From Gnetum montanum (lineage: Eukaryota; Streptophyta; Gnetopsida; Gnetales; Gnetaceae): a DNA stretch of 64,000 nt. Positions 11,186-23,008 of this stretch are shown here, in pieces. The translations under genes were made by a program, and so were the position numbers. The notes under the pieces are model-generated. The model worked only from the letters and a program-made list of their open reading frames with translations, was not told where the DNA came from and did not search any database. The DNA is taken from assembly GCA_015680685.1 (NCBI GenBank), contig MNCI01023527.1, positions 713,883 to 777,882 on the forward strand, read 5' to 3'. How positions within the stretch are numbered: position 1 is the first letter of the stretch; each line of letters opens with the position of its first letter.

Positions 11186-11775
11186 AATAAAACCCGCAGG
11201 AGGCCGTTGGGGCGTGTAGGCGGCTCACTACGTCCGAACGGAGGAGACGGGCTTCTACCTGGAGGGTTGGGCCGACTGTTACGAGGCGCTCAAAGGGTGA
11301 ATAGCAGGAACCAGCAAAAGCGGGCACTGATCTGATTACATAACTGTTGTTGGTGCAGGACGGGGGAGGACACGAACGCGCCGATGGCGAAGGAGTATGA
11401 GGAGCGCAGCTGAAACGAGGGATTGGCAGGGAAACACTGGGGACTCTGCTTCGACACCTTGACGTCTTTGTTTCTGGCGATGGGTTGCTGCTGTTTCGTG
11501 GGTTGCTGCTGTTTCGTGGGTTTTCGTGCTGTTTTCCGGTTTCTTGTCTGTTTCTGACACCACGCGCCCTGGGGATAAGGTGGGGGCCATACGGTCTATG
11601 GTGCCGTCCTGGTCTTCGATCTCTCGGATTTGGGGATTCGGATGTTTCCCGCCTTGTCTGCCACTTGCAACGATTGCTGTACCCATGTGGGTCTTGGGTT
11701 GCGGGTGGCAACGTCTCCGGTTATAAATCCTTTCCCTTTTAATCGTAAAGCCTGACCTTTTCGAAAAAAAAAACA
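11186..11775 (+). mobile_element. GC-rich poly(A)-tailed retroposon insertion
   Basis: A GC-rich block in AT-rich surroundings, ending in ten A's at 11765-11774. It sits between two halves of a sequence that is contiguous in the nearby duplicate copy (11940-11966), so it is an insertion. One frame reads TEETGFYLEGWADCYEALKG, suggesting a fragment of a coding region. A 5'-truncated LINE or other poly(A)-retroposed copy fits best. No clear target-site duplication is seen. It contains a 16-base repeat ggttgctgctgtttcg at 11483-11515. It lies about five bases upstream of the NLR start codon. Confidence 0.55.
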
Positions 11776-11841
11776 TTAATGGTATTGCTGGCTGAAATAA
11801 TTCGTGGAGCCTATGGCACGTTTAGAATAGCTCACTCACGC

Positions 11842-12025
11842 GTACAAACATAAACGTTAAGTTGTTACCAAACCTGGAATCAGTAGGCACAGATGTCGGA
11901 TGCAGCATCTCTTCTAAAACCCCCAAAATAGTTACCCATAATAAAAAACAGTTACCCCTAATAATGATATTGCTGGCTGAAACAATACGTGGAGACTATG
12001 GCACGTTTAGAATAGCTCAGTCACG
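11842..12025. repeat. Duplicated 5' unit of the NLR gene
   Basis: This unit (intron start, exon 1 copy, upstream flank) repeats 11077-11185 plus 11781-11840. Shared landmarks are gtacaaacataaacgttaag (11077 and 11842) and attgctggctgaaa...cacgtttagaatagctca (11783 and 11968). The first unit was later split by the poly(A) retroposon. Confidence 0.75.
11869..11939 (-). pseudogene. Broken duplicate of NLR exon 1
   Basis: The minus strand reads MGNYFGGFRRDAAS and then shifts frame to a stop. Compared with exon 1 it has lost about ten bases after the GATGCTGCATC block. The donor G|GTAACAAC and following intron bases are kept. It cannot give the same product but may still act as a non-coding leader exon. 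Confidence 0.65.
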
Positions 12026-12142
12026 TTTTTGATGGGAGGAACTTGACAAGTTGTGGTTGATCGGATGATAAAACACTGGTTTCACCCTAATAGTTTAAAT
12101 AGTTACCGATTAAAGTTTGGATAGTTACCGAAGGAAAACAAA

Positions 12143-12260
12143 ATAATAGCATAATGACATGGGAGAGCGCTGATGTGTAAATCGGAGATGGAAATGCGTA
12201 GATAATAGCATAGTGACGTGGGCGAGCGTTGATGTGTAAATCGGAGATGGAAATGTGTAG
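12143..12260. repeat. 59-bp tandem repeat upstream of the NLR gene
   Basis: Two units, 12143-12201 and 12202-12260, differ at only a few positions and share gatgtgtaaatcggagatgg. They may lie in the NLR promoter region. Confidence 0.85.
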
Positions 12261-12327
12261 GTGTAGATAAAGAAAAGGTAAGGGAATATTTGGAAAACTT
12301 GTTAATGAGAAATAAAGAGAAACATAC

Positions 12328-12516
12328 CTAATCATTTGCATATCGGGCAAAGCTGTCCATACAGGCGCAAGAATGGAAAGATGCGCCCGACGATATCTTG
12401 CTCAAGGGCAAGTGAATTCCAACAAATTTTCGACGAGACATTGCTCCTTTCATGTGTTTGAGAGATATTCCTTGCTTAGCTGCTTTGGATTTCGTTTTAC
12501 CGATATCTTTCTTCAA
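12328..12516 (-). other. Unidentified short open stretch
   Basis: An open minus-strand reading of about 62 codons ending in TAG, more balanced in base composition than its flanks, with text such as GAMSRRKFVGIHLPLSKISS. There is no ATG at the upstream end, so it would need splicing. It could be an exon fragment or chance; no family is recognised. Confidence 0.2.
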
Positions 12517-12519
12517 ATA

Positions 12520-13852
12520 ATGTTGATCCTTTCACTTGTTAGAATTGCTTCTTACCATTTTTTTCCTTTCACAATTAAGATTAAGATTGATGTTATAAAA
12601 GTTTAAATTTTTAGCGTTTTTATTCAAACATTAAATCTAACATCCGTTGCATAGTTACATAGCAAATGAATTTGCACTATCTTTAAAGAATTTTACATTT
12701 TAAATGGTTGCATTTCAAATTAAGTATTTTTAAACATAATTATTAACAAAACACAAGTTTGAAACTTTAGTAAAGCAAAAAAAACTTTTTCTAGAGTCAA
12801 TATCTTTGAAACTTTCTAAATAATAACATTACAAGGCATAGAATGTAGGAGTTTTAGGAATTGGAACAAGCATATATGAGTCTCATAAAACATGTCTTAA
12901 TATTCTCTTGGTCTTTTTCACATGTGCTTCGAGGCTATGAAGGTAGAACAAATTCAACATCATCATCATCATCAAATTGTTGTAATGAACCTATGTAATT
13001 ATGGCTAGTGGAAGTGGGACATGGTCAAGTAGTGGCTTAGAAGGTCTTAAGACATCAAACAGCAATGATCATCATCTCATTGATTAGACAGTGAAGCAAT
13101 TCTTAAAGTAGCTACCTTGCCATGAAAGGATTTCATTCTTTGTACCTACATTTAACAAGATGTATGACACAATTATTAGAAGGAAGAATTTCATGACTTT
13201 TTATCTCTCTAGTGGTAGTTGTAATCATCAGATTATAAGCAAGATGAGACACACCAAAAACTTGATAAAGTAAAATATTCCTAGCATAAAACTTCTTCAA
13301 GAACTATCTAAGAAGTAGAACATCTTTAGTGGTCTAATTCCTAAGCATATTGAGGAAAATCCTACCTAGCTAGGATGTTAAAATGCAAGTGTCATAAAGG
13401 ACTCATTAAATAAGAAGTTAATGCTCCCAGGAAGAAATTGACCATAAGAAGCTAAGGGAGGAGGAGAAATGGTGGGGAAAGATATACAAGCAAAAGCAAG
13501 GAATGAAGGATAGTTCAGGGAAGAAGAAAACATTAAAATAACATGTAAAATGTGGGGATGAAGTAGGAGAGGAATGTAGAGAAAATAAAAACGAGGAAAG
13601 ATGAAGCCTTTAAAGAAACAAGACCATGGGATGATGATGAATAGTTAGTTAATTAGGTGTGGCATTACACCTATGATATTGTAGTTGTGAGATTGTATAC
13701 TTGTATAGAATATTAGAGATATGATGTACCTAGGGTAGGTAAAGTCTATAAATAACATTCACCTACTACATTAAATGCATCATTTTGGTCATACTTATAG
13801 CACAAATCTTACAATCTAATTTCATAGCCTTAACAATACTTAGTGAGTCTGC
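12520..13852. other. AT-rich intergenic DNA
   Basis: No gene or element is recognised. A short (CAT)n run lies at about 12958-12976. Frames are closed by frequent stops. Confidence 0.5.
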
Positions 13853-14716
13853 TAATGAATCATGGTTTGCCAAGCCCCAATATTGGATCCTCGATATTGG
13901 GTACACGATATCACAACCTGGATAACGATATCGAATACACAATATCGTGATTCCTATGTAAGCCTATAAATACAACATTCAGAAGCATAGGAAAGGAGTC
14001 TTTTGGAAATTCTTAGAGTAGAGTCTTTTTATTAGTTTTTAGTTCTTTCCCTAGTGCATGCCTGCAGTGTGATGTTTGTAATTGTATAGAACCTTTGTTC
14101 AAAGTGTGATGTACTTGGACATGCACACAACTGGCAATAAAGATCGAGATTACTCCATCATTGTAGCATTCACTTAGTTTTAATTGTTAAATTGTTGATT
14201 ATTATTTATTTTTTTATTAGTTAGTGTTTCTTTTATTGTCATTCACTATTTTTGTTGTTAAAAATGCAGAATGAGTACATCTTAATCATGAACATTTAAG
14301 TGTAACTACTTGGTAACCCAATAGCATATGTAGTAGTGCTTCAAGTAATGAGTGCTTGGTAATCCCAGAAGTAGTACACGAAGTCCAAGATGCATATGGA
14401 TGATTAAGGATGGATGCTCATCACACTTAGGCTAGTTTAGATTTTATTCTTTATTATTATTGCTTAGTAGTTTAAATCAAGATTATTTTTCATTGTCTTC
14501 AGGAGTAGCTTAGTGTTAGGAATCATATCATACACCTCACGCTGGACTAAACCATATGTGATAAAACAAATACTAGTCCAGGTGGGAAGACAGCGAATTG
14601 CAATCAACGTATAACTATCTAGGTGCCACAACTAGTCCGTCTACGAAGTTCGACCGGATCGTGTGTACACACTTGTATTCGTATGGTTGAGCGTAGGGGT
14701 ACCTCGCCACTCATCA
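13853..14716 (+). repeat. 5' LTR of element B
   Basis: It begins taatgaatcatgg (a probable TG-to-TA change of the terminal TG) and ends gccactcatca. It contains CGATATCG-like motifs at 13879-13952, a TATA box cctataaatac near 13970, and aataaa near 14133 before gatcgagatt, giving a plausible U3-R-U5 layout. The last 40 bases are the reverse complement of the C/D LTR starts, showing family membership. Confidence 0.8.
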
Positions 14717-14717
14717 T

Positions 14718-14735
14718 TGGCACCATTGCTGGGGA
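14718..14735 (+). promoter_or_regulatory. Primer-binding site of element B
   Basis: TGGCACCATTGCTGGGGA, one base after the LTR. It is close to the tRNA-Asp complement TGGCGCCGTTGCCGGGGA. Confidence 0.75.
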
Positions 14736-14848
14736 TGGTGCTAGTTTTCTAGATTAGTTATCTCATATAAGATCACTATAATAAAGCATTAACGATATAT
14801 CTTTTAGAAAGAAATTAATTGCAAATAAGTCACACAAAATTCACAATA

Positions 14849-17166
14849 ATGTCTCTCTCACAAGACTACAACAACGCAACAACTAGTGAGGCAATTCATT
14901 AGAGAACCAATGAAATATATGAAGAAAAAGAAGTTTGGAGTACTCCATCTTATCTAGGAGTTTCATATGTTCATGGATACCCCAACAATACTCAAGAATT
15001 TTTGTGACCCAACCTAGACACCTTTAGTGAGGATGGGACATCCCATAGGATGAGGGGGCTCGTAAGGCCTAGGACCTTCTCAATGGCTAACAAAATTTTA
15101 TCCAGAGATGATTGGGAGACTTACAAAATTCATGATGAGTCTTCTAGCTCTTTCTCTTCCTTTGATCCTTCAACATCAAGTCATGACACGAATGATCATC
15201 TCTCCAGGGGTTGGCATAGAAATAAAAATTGAACCCAAGGACAAAGTCAAGAATTCCAACATGAATAAAGATAACATCATCCCACACAAACTCATAACCT
15301 ACTTAGTGACGATGAACCCCTACTAGCCACTAAGAAACTAATGCATATACAAGAAGCTATTCAAATACCCCATAGGCATTGTAAAGAGAGTCGTCTACCT
15401 AGGCTCGATTTAAACAACTTTTCCAAGTTTTCAGGAGGCTATGATTTAGATCAACAACATCATTTACAAGCCTTCTACGATGCCTGTGCATAGAAACATA
15501 TTGATAATGGGTGGCAAAAAATTAAGTTCTTCCCTATGACACTCGTTGACCAAGCAAAAGTATGGTATAGGCCCTTACAGCCAAAATCACTTCACAGTTG
15601 GCCAACAATGGTAGACCTCTTCAACAAGAGATATCAAACCTATGCAAGAGTGTCGACCTTAAGGAGAAAAATCTAAGAATGGAAACAAGGGCAACATGAA
15701 CCCTTGGACATGGTCTTAGAAACATACTATTCATTGTTAAATAAATGCCCAAGCCATGGGTTCTCCGAGAAAACGTTAATATATCACATCATGGATGGGC
15801 TTCATAATGAAACAAGGGAGACCCTAGGGATGTATGCCCTAGGTCAACTATATGAGCTACAAACCGACAATTCCAAGAGCTTATTAAGTAGGTAGCAAAA
15901 GAAGAAGGAGAAATAGCTAAATGGGAGAATGTTGAAAGATCTCAACAGGACCAAAATCTCAAAATAACAAAGGTCGATGAAGAGGAGAAATTAACTCACC
16001 TCATAAAGGTGGAATCATTTTTGCCAATCCTACAATCACTAGAGGAAATTGAGGCAAAGATCAATAATATGATGAAATGGGTACATGAAAAATGTGGAGA
16101 ATATGCCAACATTATTAGAGGTGGAACCATGCCAAACTGAGAAACAGGACATAACACCACTCGACAGTCACAAAGAAGGGTTGAAAAAGATAAGGATAGG
16201 AGCTCAACTGCAAATCATACATATCAATGTGATGTTTGCCTGTATGATCATTCCAAAGGCCAATGCCCAATCTTTTCACATTTACATGAGCATTGGGGAG
16301 GAATGCTGCATCCAAATTTAGTACAGAAATACTATGTCCAACCACAGTGGCAAACCCCCCAATCGTTGGGGAGAGCACCATCAAACTAGCCACACCCTTC
16401 ATACCATCCAAACCCAAGCGCTTATTATGTTCAACACCTTGTTTCTCCAACTAGATCAACATCCTCTACTTCACCTCATCGTTATCATTCTCCTAAGTAC
16501 TATCAACCCATGTCCTCTCCCATAGGAACACCACCTCATGATCCTTACACTTCTCCTCGCCCTCAATATCCTCATCCTTCACCTCCTTCTACATCACCAC
16601 CAGTCACACCAAAAGGATTTGCACCACAGCATCAACCCACAAACGTTACTTGTGTTGCTACTGTCAATAGTAGTGGAGGTCCTCCACAACATCAAAATTT
16701 TCCTTTCTTTAGACATGACTGTAAAAATAGACAATATGGTTTTAAAACCACTGCATCCTCCAACTCAGCATAAGCCTAACGCTATGATGCATCTTCCTCC
16801 TCAAACTCAACACCTCCTATTACCTTATCTGAGACATCAATCAACACTCCAAAAACCATGCAGCCTAATGAATATAACCACGTAGGGAGACATATCAATC
16901 CTTGCATACCATCTTATAGTCACAGGTGCCATGGTGGGTCAGCTCCTTATCACATGACCACATCTTATAATCTGCCCCAATATGCTTACTTTAATCAAGT
17001 GTGTGAACCCCAATTTGGGTACATTCCTACCACCACACCAAAAGACACCCAATGGTTTGGATACGACCAGACTCCAATATTTCCAACATGCATGGATCCA
17101 CATTTTTCATTTACTAATTCTAGCCATGCTCAAAAGTTTAGTCATGAAGGATATCCTCCATTCTAA
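14849..17166 (+). pseudogene. gag: Element B gag, degenerate
   Basis: ATG at 14849 (Met-Ser-Leu-Ser), followed by stops. Readable gag core: NNFSKFSGGYD, then WQKIKFFPMTLVDQAKVWYR, LFNKRYQTYARVSTL, and CPSHGFSEKTL...GLHNETRETLG, which align with the C and F gag. The knuckle reads CLYDHSKGQCPIFSHLHE near 16240. A long Pro/His/Ser-rich tail runs from 16500 to 17166, where the plus strand stays fairly open. No protease follows. Confidence 0.75.
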
Positions 17167-17169
17167 TAA

Positions 17170-18586
17170 GTAGAATTAGTAAATGTTTTTCCTTTTCTTT
17201 GATCTTACAATTTTTTGTTTTTTAGTTTTTCATTTTTCAATTTTTCATTTTCAATTTGTTGTTTTATCTTTTCTAGGGTAATCTCATCAGTGAATAAAGT
17301 ACTCATGTGACTTATCAGTTGAGGTGTTGTTCTATGCTATCGAGTCTCAAGTGACTAATTATTTCAACAGTGAGCCCACAACATCCACCCACCCATTCTA
17401 TTAAAAGAGGTTCTTCCCTGGGTATGATGATATTCTTGTCATCATCAAAACTTAAAAGTAACTTTGTACTCATGATGCCCAGAGCGAAGAATGATGGACT
17501 AAGAGGGAATGGCTAGGGTGTGACATCAAGGGGACTTGTGGATTCTCTTTGGTGACATTTGTAGGTGCTATCATGCAGCCTGGTTATACTAAGGTCCTTA
17601 TAGATCTAATGAAAAATGGGAGTAAGAGTAATAAAGGCACTCAATAAAGAACCTCAATGCTATTTTGGGGGTCCCACTGGAAAGACATGCATCCATGCTT
17701 GAAGGTTGGTGGCTTCTCTGATTCACTATTGGAAAGAATAAAGTGCCGAAGCAGCTAGAAGAAGAAAAGAAGAAAAGAAAAGAAACACAGGAAAGAAAAA
17801 AATCAAAGAAGAACATGCCATAGAGAAACTTAAAACACTCCTCCCTTGGACAAAATGCCAAGTGATCGTATGCCTTGTTGCCATGATGCTCTTATGGTTG
17901 TCCATCATTAGGATAAAACAATGTGATGTCACTGATCAAAGGCATGGACTTGGTCTTGATTTTGAAGTTAAAGGCCAATGATACATTAATCATGCCCCAC
18001 ACTCTGGGATTCATTGTGCTCAGGGGCAGTTACCTCATGTCCCAATTTCTGCAATCCCTTCTATGCTTCATCTCATCTTGCTGTAAATGTATTTTTGACT
18101 TGTGTCTTGTGTAGCATAGAACTCATAGCTCATCATGGTGGTATTCATATGTGTGTGTTTTGTTGTTTTTTGCATTGGTATGGATTCCGTTTAACCCTTT
18201 TAATGCCTACAGACATTTTAAGGTGTGGTTACATAAGGCCATGATAGGTAGGAACCTGCTTTGGGGAGGATCCACTTGTGTAACTTTTGTAATTTGCACT
18301 CATTACACATCACCACATCATCTTAAACCCTCCAAGTACTGCATTGCTAAAGTTTTCCTTTCCTTTATCATCATTTTAATTCAAATGTTCCTGTGCACCA
18401 TTACATGTCCTTTTTCCTCACCCTATTTATGAACTTCATTGTAAAATTCCACTTCATTACACTTTTGGTGCCTCTAGGTCTTGTTGACTTTAGCTTAGAT
18501 CTTTCTAATTAACCTTAAATCCATCATTTTTGGCCTTGGAAATTCAAAAATTTATCAATTATGCCAAGTACCCTATTTTGGAAGGG
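17170..18586 (+). other. Element B spacer where pol would be expected
   Basis: No protease, RT, RNase H or integrase motif was found in any frame. There is a purine-rich run near 17755-17800. At 18254-18276 lies cctgctttggggagg, the reverse complement of a block also present in C (32945-32966), D (53549-53570) and E (63928-63949). So the right part of this stretch matches the post-integrase zone of the relatives. Confidence 0.6.
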
Positions 18587-18651
18587 ACACGATATCGAGT
18601 ACCCGGTATCGGGTCTAACGCAATATCGCATTTATAAAAACTATATATATG
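18587..18651 (+). promoter_or_regulatory. Internal promoter of element B
   Basis: Three motifs of the type used in the B LTR (cgatatcg, ggtatcgg, caatatcg) stand at 18589-18628. They are followed by tttataaaaa and CTATATATATG (18641-18651). The same box, in the same place relative to an intron and ATG, occurs in element E (63596-63586). Promoter activity is inferred. Confidence 0.55.
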
Positions 18652-18905
18652 GACCCCCCCTATGCACGTCAACGTCATTTTTCACTATTGATGCAAGGGG
18701 AGTTGTTGCAATTTTCTTCCATGAATTTTCAAGCTTGCACACCTATCATTCAAACATCAGTATCTTGCACATTAACGCTTTGAGTCTCATTCTGATCAAA
18801 CCTACTTAAACCTAGAGTGTTTAACTTAGTCGTGGGGAAAGGGTACGCTCCAAGTTGCATGTAGTTTTTTCAAAATTTGTTGTTGCCCGAAGGATATCAT
18901 AAAGG

Positions 18906-19155
18906 GTAAGTGACCTCAAAAATGCTAGAAACATTTACCAAATTAATCTAATTTCCTTACCTAGACCATGAAAATTATTTTTTGGAGTCACCTAATCAAA
19001 TTGGGCCCAATATCAAAACTTTTAGGGGAATTTTAGTGGAAATTTCTAACTCTGAATCACACTAGGCAAGAAATGAATCTATTAAGGGTAAGGAGTAAGG
19101 TATAAATTAAATTTTGTAAATAAACTTACTAATAGTTAGTCTTGTGTGATTGCAG
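18906..19155 (+). other. Predicted intron before the internal gene of element B
   Basis: Donor AAAGG|GTAAGT at 18906 and acceptor GTGATTGCAG ending at 19155, directly before ATGGC. Element E has donor AAAG|GTATGC and acceptor TTGATTGCAG in the same position, also abutting ATGGC. A conserved acceptor touching the start codon argues for splicing. Confidence 0.55.
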
Positions 19156-21980
19156 ATGGCCCTTAAATAAGGACAACAAGGAGGAGCCTCTTAGGATGCA
19201 TCCAAACGACCAAGGAGAGGTAGAGGCCAAGCACCTCCTGAAGAACATGTAGAGTAGGAGGCACAATGATTTAGCATTCATCAAGAACCTCCTATTATTG
19301 TGCAATTAGGACATGTCGAAGGTGGAGATGGTAGGGCACCTGAACAAGGACAACATCTCACATTGTCTCTAGAATGTGTTTAGGCAATTCATGAAAGGTG
19401 CACGTCAGAAACTATGATTGTGGAACTCAATTTTGAACCTTTTACTGAATTTGCCCTTGAGTTTTTCAGAGATCAACTTAAAGGATCTCCACTATGGCCT
19501 ATTCTCTCAAAGAGTGGCAATTAGTACCTGGGGGAGACGCACCAATTTTGGCACAACAAGGAAGAAGGCACCACCATTGACATTGGTGGGATTTCTGTTG
19601 ATTTCTTTATCAAGGTCATTTTGGAGGTTTTGAACCTTCCAAACACATGGCCCAAGGTTGCTTACTTGTCCACTCGATCTAACGCTGATGCACAAAAGAT
19701 ATGGTTTAAAAGCATGTACGATAAGAGGATAAAACATATGGAGAGCTCATGATAAAACATATGGAGAGCTCACACTTGAAGAGAGGATCTATTTTAAAAT
19801 TGGCACATATCACATTTTCTCAACAAAGGAATTGAACAAAATTTCCACCTATGCAACTAGAGGAAATGCCATTTTGATGGGCAAGGTTGATGCCAACCTA
19901 CCCCATCTATATCTCATAGAAATTTTAAGGTGGTTAAAAAACGTAAGATAGGGAAGTTTGCATTGCCTTTTCCTTGCCTAATCAAGAAGTTATGTTGATG
20001 TGTTGGAATTCTAGGGTACACCAACAACATCCCCAGAAAGGCTCAAAATGCTTCATTTTTTGAATTACTAAAGCCATTGACACCAAGGAAAGATGCTAGT
20101 GAGACACTAGTGCTTGAGCAAGAATAGATAGTGGGACCCATTACACCTAAAACTATAGGGCCCAACCAACTTCCAAATAGAAGGCCTAGTCAGCAACAAG
20201 AAGTGGGACCCAACACACAACCCACAAGTTAGCAAAACCAATCGCCACTGTTGCTGCAAGACTATTGACCGTTGATGAGCCATCTATGGGCGATTACTGA
20301 AATGGTTAGTTGGGGAATCTATGATGAGACAAATCTCTTTAGGATCATTAATGATGTCATACAGCCCACAGTCTCAATTGATCATGCATGGGGTGAGGTT
20401 TTCATCCAAACAGGAGGAGGGGAATCACATTGGTTACAACAAATCTCTGGAAATGCTACATCTTTTTTAGGTACAATTAGAAACTAGTGAAGGCACCACA
20501 GTAGTCATTATGCAATACTAGGATGCAATAGGAGTAGCAAAAGTGGTGGCAAACCACATCAAGGAGTCATTCAATGGCCCTATTGTGCCACCAGTAGATT
20601 TTATGGAAGCATGCAATGCTCAAACCTTGGTCGGTCCCTTAATAACTCCTATTGATCATGAGGATGTTTTGGATCGGTTGCTGTAGATAGGACAAGTGAT
20701 GACATCCTTGTTCGAAATTCCTCAAGATATCACAACAACATAGTTAGACCTCATCTCTACAAAAGGGAAGTTGGTCATGACATAGGTCAAGGCCGAACAT
20801 GCAGAGGAGGAGTTGAAAAGACTCCAAAAAAAGTTCATCACCTTGCAAGCTGCACAATGGGATCCATCCCAATTCATCCATCCAGACCAACTAGAATCAT
20901 TTTGGATAGATCAATTGACTAAGTTGCTGGAAGAGAATAAAAGAGTGACAAAGGAAAAAGAGAAGGCTAATTGGGATGATTCAAAGGCACAAGCTCAAAT
21001 GTATGCACATGCCAAAGCACTCAAAGCCTTACAAGAAGAGAATAAGAACCTTGTCACCGAAAACCTCCAATTGTCCACTGTAGAAAAATAGAAGAATGTT
21101 CTTGAGGGAAATTTTCAGCAATTGCAAGAATAATTAATAAGGGTCAACCAGGATATGAATCACTTGGCCAAAGAAAAAAAAACCCTCTCAATAGAGAAGG
21201 TGCACACAATCTATCAAAAGATAGTGATTGAAATAAGTGCATGGTAAAATGAGGCCAAGTGACATGAGAAGCTCAAGAAGCATTTTAGAGATTAGGTGGG
21301 GATGTACAAGTAGGTGATTGAGAAAGAAATCCATGTGGCCAAAGCTCATATTAGCACTCTTAGTGCTCAAAATGCTAATTGATGGGCCATATTGGATACT
21401 TATGCCTTTGTCCATCAAGAAAAATTGAAAAGCTGGGACCTGTAGATATAAGATCTCATGGAGTACATGGAGTTGGCAAACCTGTGGTATGCCAAATTAG
21501 CCATGTTGATAGCAAGATGCTCGAGAATAGAATTGGAGAAGCAGGTAGTAACCACCTACGCTAAATATGAAATAGAATTTGCTGAACACAAGAAGACATT
21601 ACAGAGATTAGAGGTAGAAAATTCTAAATTAGAGGTGGTCAAGACTAGCTATCAAGGACAGAAAGATGTCACAGCAGATTTGGCTTGATGGCTCATAGAC
21701 TACTAAGAATGCAAAGACAAAGCCAAAGCCTATGAAGAGGAACAACAGTTGTTTATGGCTTGGTATGTCAAGGCCAATTAGATGTTCGTGCAACTGCTAT
21801 GCCCATGGGAGATGCTAACCCCATCAAACATTGGAACATTAGCATGGACGACACATGGCCCTTGAACCAAAGAGAAAAAAATTTAGGCACTCCTCCAGAG
21901 ACATCCATTTCCAAAGCCTAGAGCACAAGATAAGGGGAAGAGGCCCATGGAGGAACCATCGCCATCAAAAACCACATGAG
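19156..21980 (+). pseudogene. Internal gene of element B (non-pol, coiled-coil protein)
   Basis: ATG at 19156. The N-terminal part includes FEPFTEFALEFFRDQLKGSP, then a changed WYLGET block (stop for Trp), THQFWHNKEEGTTIDIGGI and VDFFIKVILEVLNLPN. This aligns with E 62392-63072 (NSPMW...GEWYLGETYLFW...VLGLPE-like). From about 20780 to 21690 the readable frames are rich in heptad-like Leu, Lys and Glu (KRLQKKFITLQ, LTKLLEENKRVTKEKEKA, QRLEVENSKLEVVKTSYQG), predicting coiled coil. Stops and shifts show it is dead. No transmembrane segment is seen, unlike env-like ORFs. The motif ISVDF..VLxLP loosely recalls plant mobile-domain-like proteins; I do not assign a family. Confidence 0.6.
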
Positions 21981-22158
21981 TTCCAACAATTTTATCTTTT
22001 ATAATTCTGTGTCTATGTCCTAATTTTATTTTGCTTAATTCCACACTGCAACATGAGTAATTCCTAGTTAGTTAATAATCTCATACCTATCCATTGTGTA
22101 ATCAATTGAACTCATTCTCATTTTGATTGTTTGACTCAAGGATGACTTGTTGTTCAGT

Positions 22159-22168
22159 CGTGGGGGTA
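22159..22168 (+). promoter_or_regulatory. Polypurine tract of element B
   Basis: Cgtgggggta directly before the 3' LTR. The reverse complements tacccccacg (E, 60043) and tacccccatg (D, 52791) hold the same place. Confidence 0.65.
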
Positions 22169-23008
22169 TGATGAATTATAGTTTGCTAAGCCCTGATATC
22201 GGATCCTTGATATCAAGTATGCAATATCACATCCTAGATAACGATATCGAATACATGATATCATACTTCCTGTGTAGGCCTATAAATACAACGTTTGGAC
22301 ACACAAGAAAGAAGTCTTTTGGAAAGTCTTAGAGCAAAGTATTTTTGTTAGTTTTTAGTTCTTTCCCCAGTGCATGCCTGTAGTGTGATGTTTGTAATTG
22401 TATGAAACCTTTGTTCAAAGTGTGATGTACATGGACATGCACACAACTAGCAATAAAGATCGAGATTACTCCATCATTGTAGCATTCACTTAGTTTTAAT
22501 TATTTAATTGTTGATTATTATTTATTTTTTCTTAGTTAGCACTTCTTTTATCGTCATTTACTATTTTTGTTGTTAAAAATGTAGAATGAGTACATCTTAA
22601 TCACGAACATTTAAGTGTAACTACTTGGTAACCCAGTAGCGTATCTAGTAGTGCTTCGAGTAATGAGCGCTTGGTAATCCCAGAAGTAGTACACAAAGTC
22701 CAATATGCATACGAATGATTATGGACGGATGCTCATTACACTTAGGCTAGTTTATATTTTATTTTATTTTATTATTGCTTATTATCTTAAATTAATATTA
22801 TTTTTCATTATCTTCAGGAGTAGCTTAGTATTAGGAATCACATTATACACCTCACGCTGAACTAAACCATATGTGACAAAACAAATACTAGTCCAAGTGG
22901 GAAGATAGCGAACTGCGATCAATGTATAACTATCTAGGTGCCACAACTAGTATGTCTGTGAAGTTTGATCGAATTGTGTGTACACGCTCCTATTCGTATG
23001 GTTGAGCA
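22169..23008 (+). repeat. 3' LTR of element B, truncated at its end
   Basis: Matches the 5' LTR from tgatgaattatag to ttcgtatggttgagca, then departs into unrelated sequence. The terminal gtaggggtacctcgccactcatca is missing. GATATC motifs lie at 22195-22270 and a TATA box cctataaatac near 22281. Confidence 0.8.

Larger units (their letters stand above)
13853..23008 (+). mobile_element. Element B: Ty3/gypsy element with gag and an internal gene, no pol
   Basis: Bounded by related LTRs at 13853-14716 and 22169-23008. Between them lie a primer site, a gag pseudogene, a non-coding stretch, an internal promoter, a spliced internal gene and a purine tract. No protease, RT, RNase H or integrase motif is readable, so it would have depended on enzymes from a relative such as C. 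The 3' LTR lacks about 30 terminal bases of its partner, so no target-site duplication can be matched. By eye the LTRs are about 90 percent alike, so the insertion is old. Confidence 0.8.

Noticed and set aside
11178-11776. Minus-strand open frames of 177 and 146 codons
   Set aside because: They lie in the GC-rich poly(A) insert, read antisense to its tail, and are Arg/Pro/Ser-rich as expected from GC-rich DNA.
13879-13952. Spaced GATATC repeats read as a CRISPR-like or satellite array
   Set aside because: Only a few copies of 6-8 bases, placed at LTR promoters in several elements of a plant genome.
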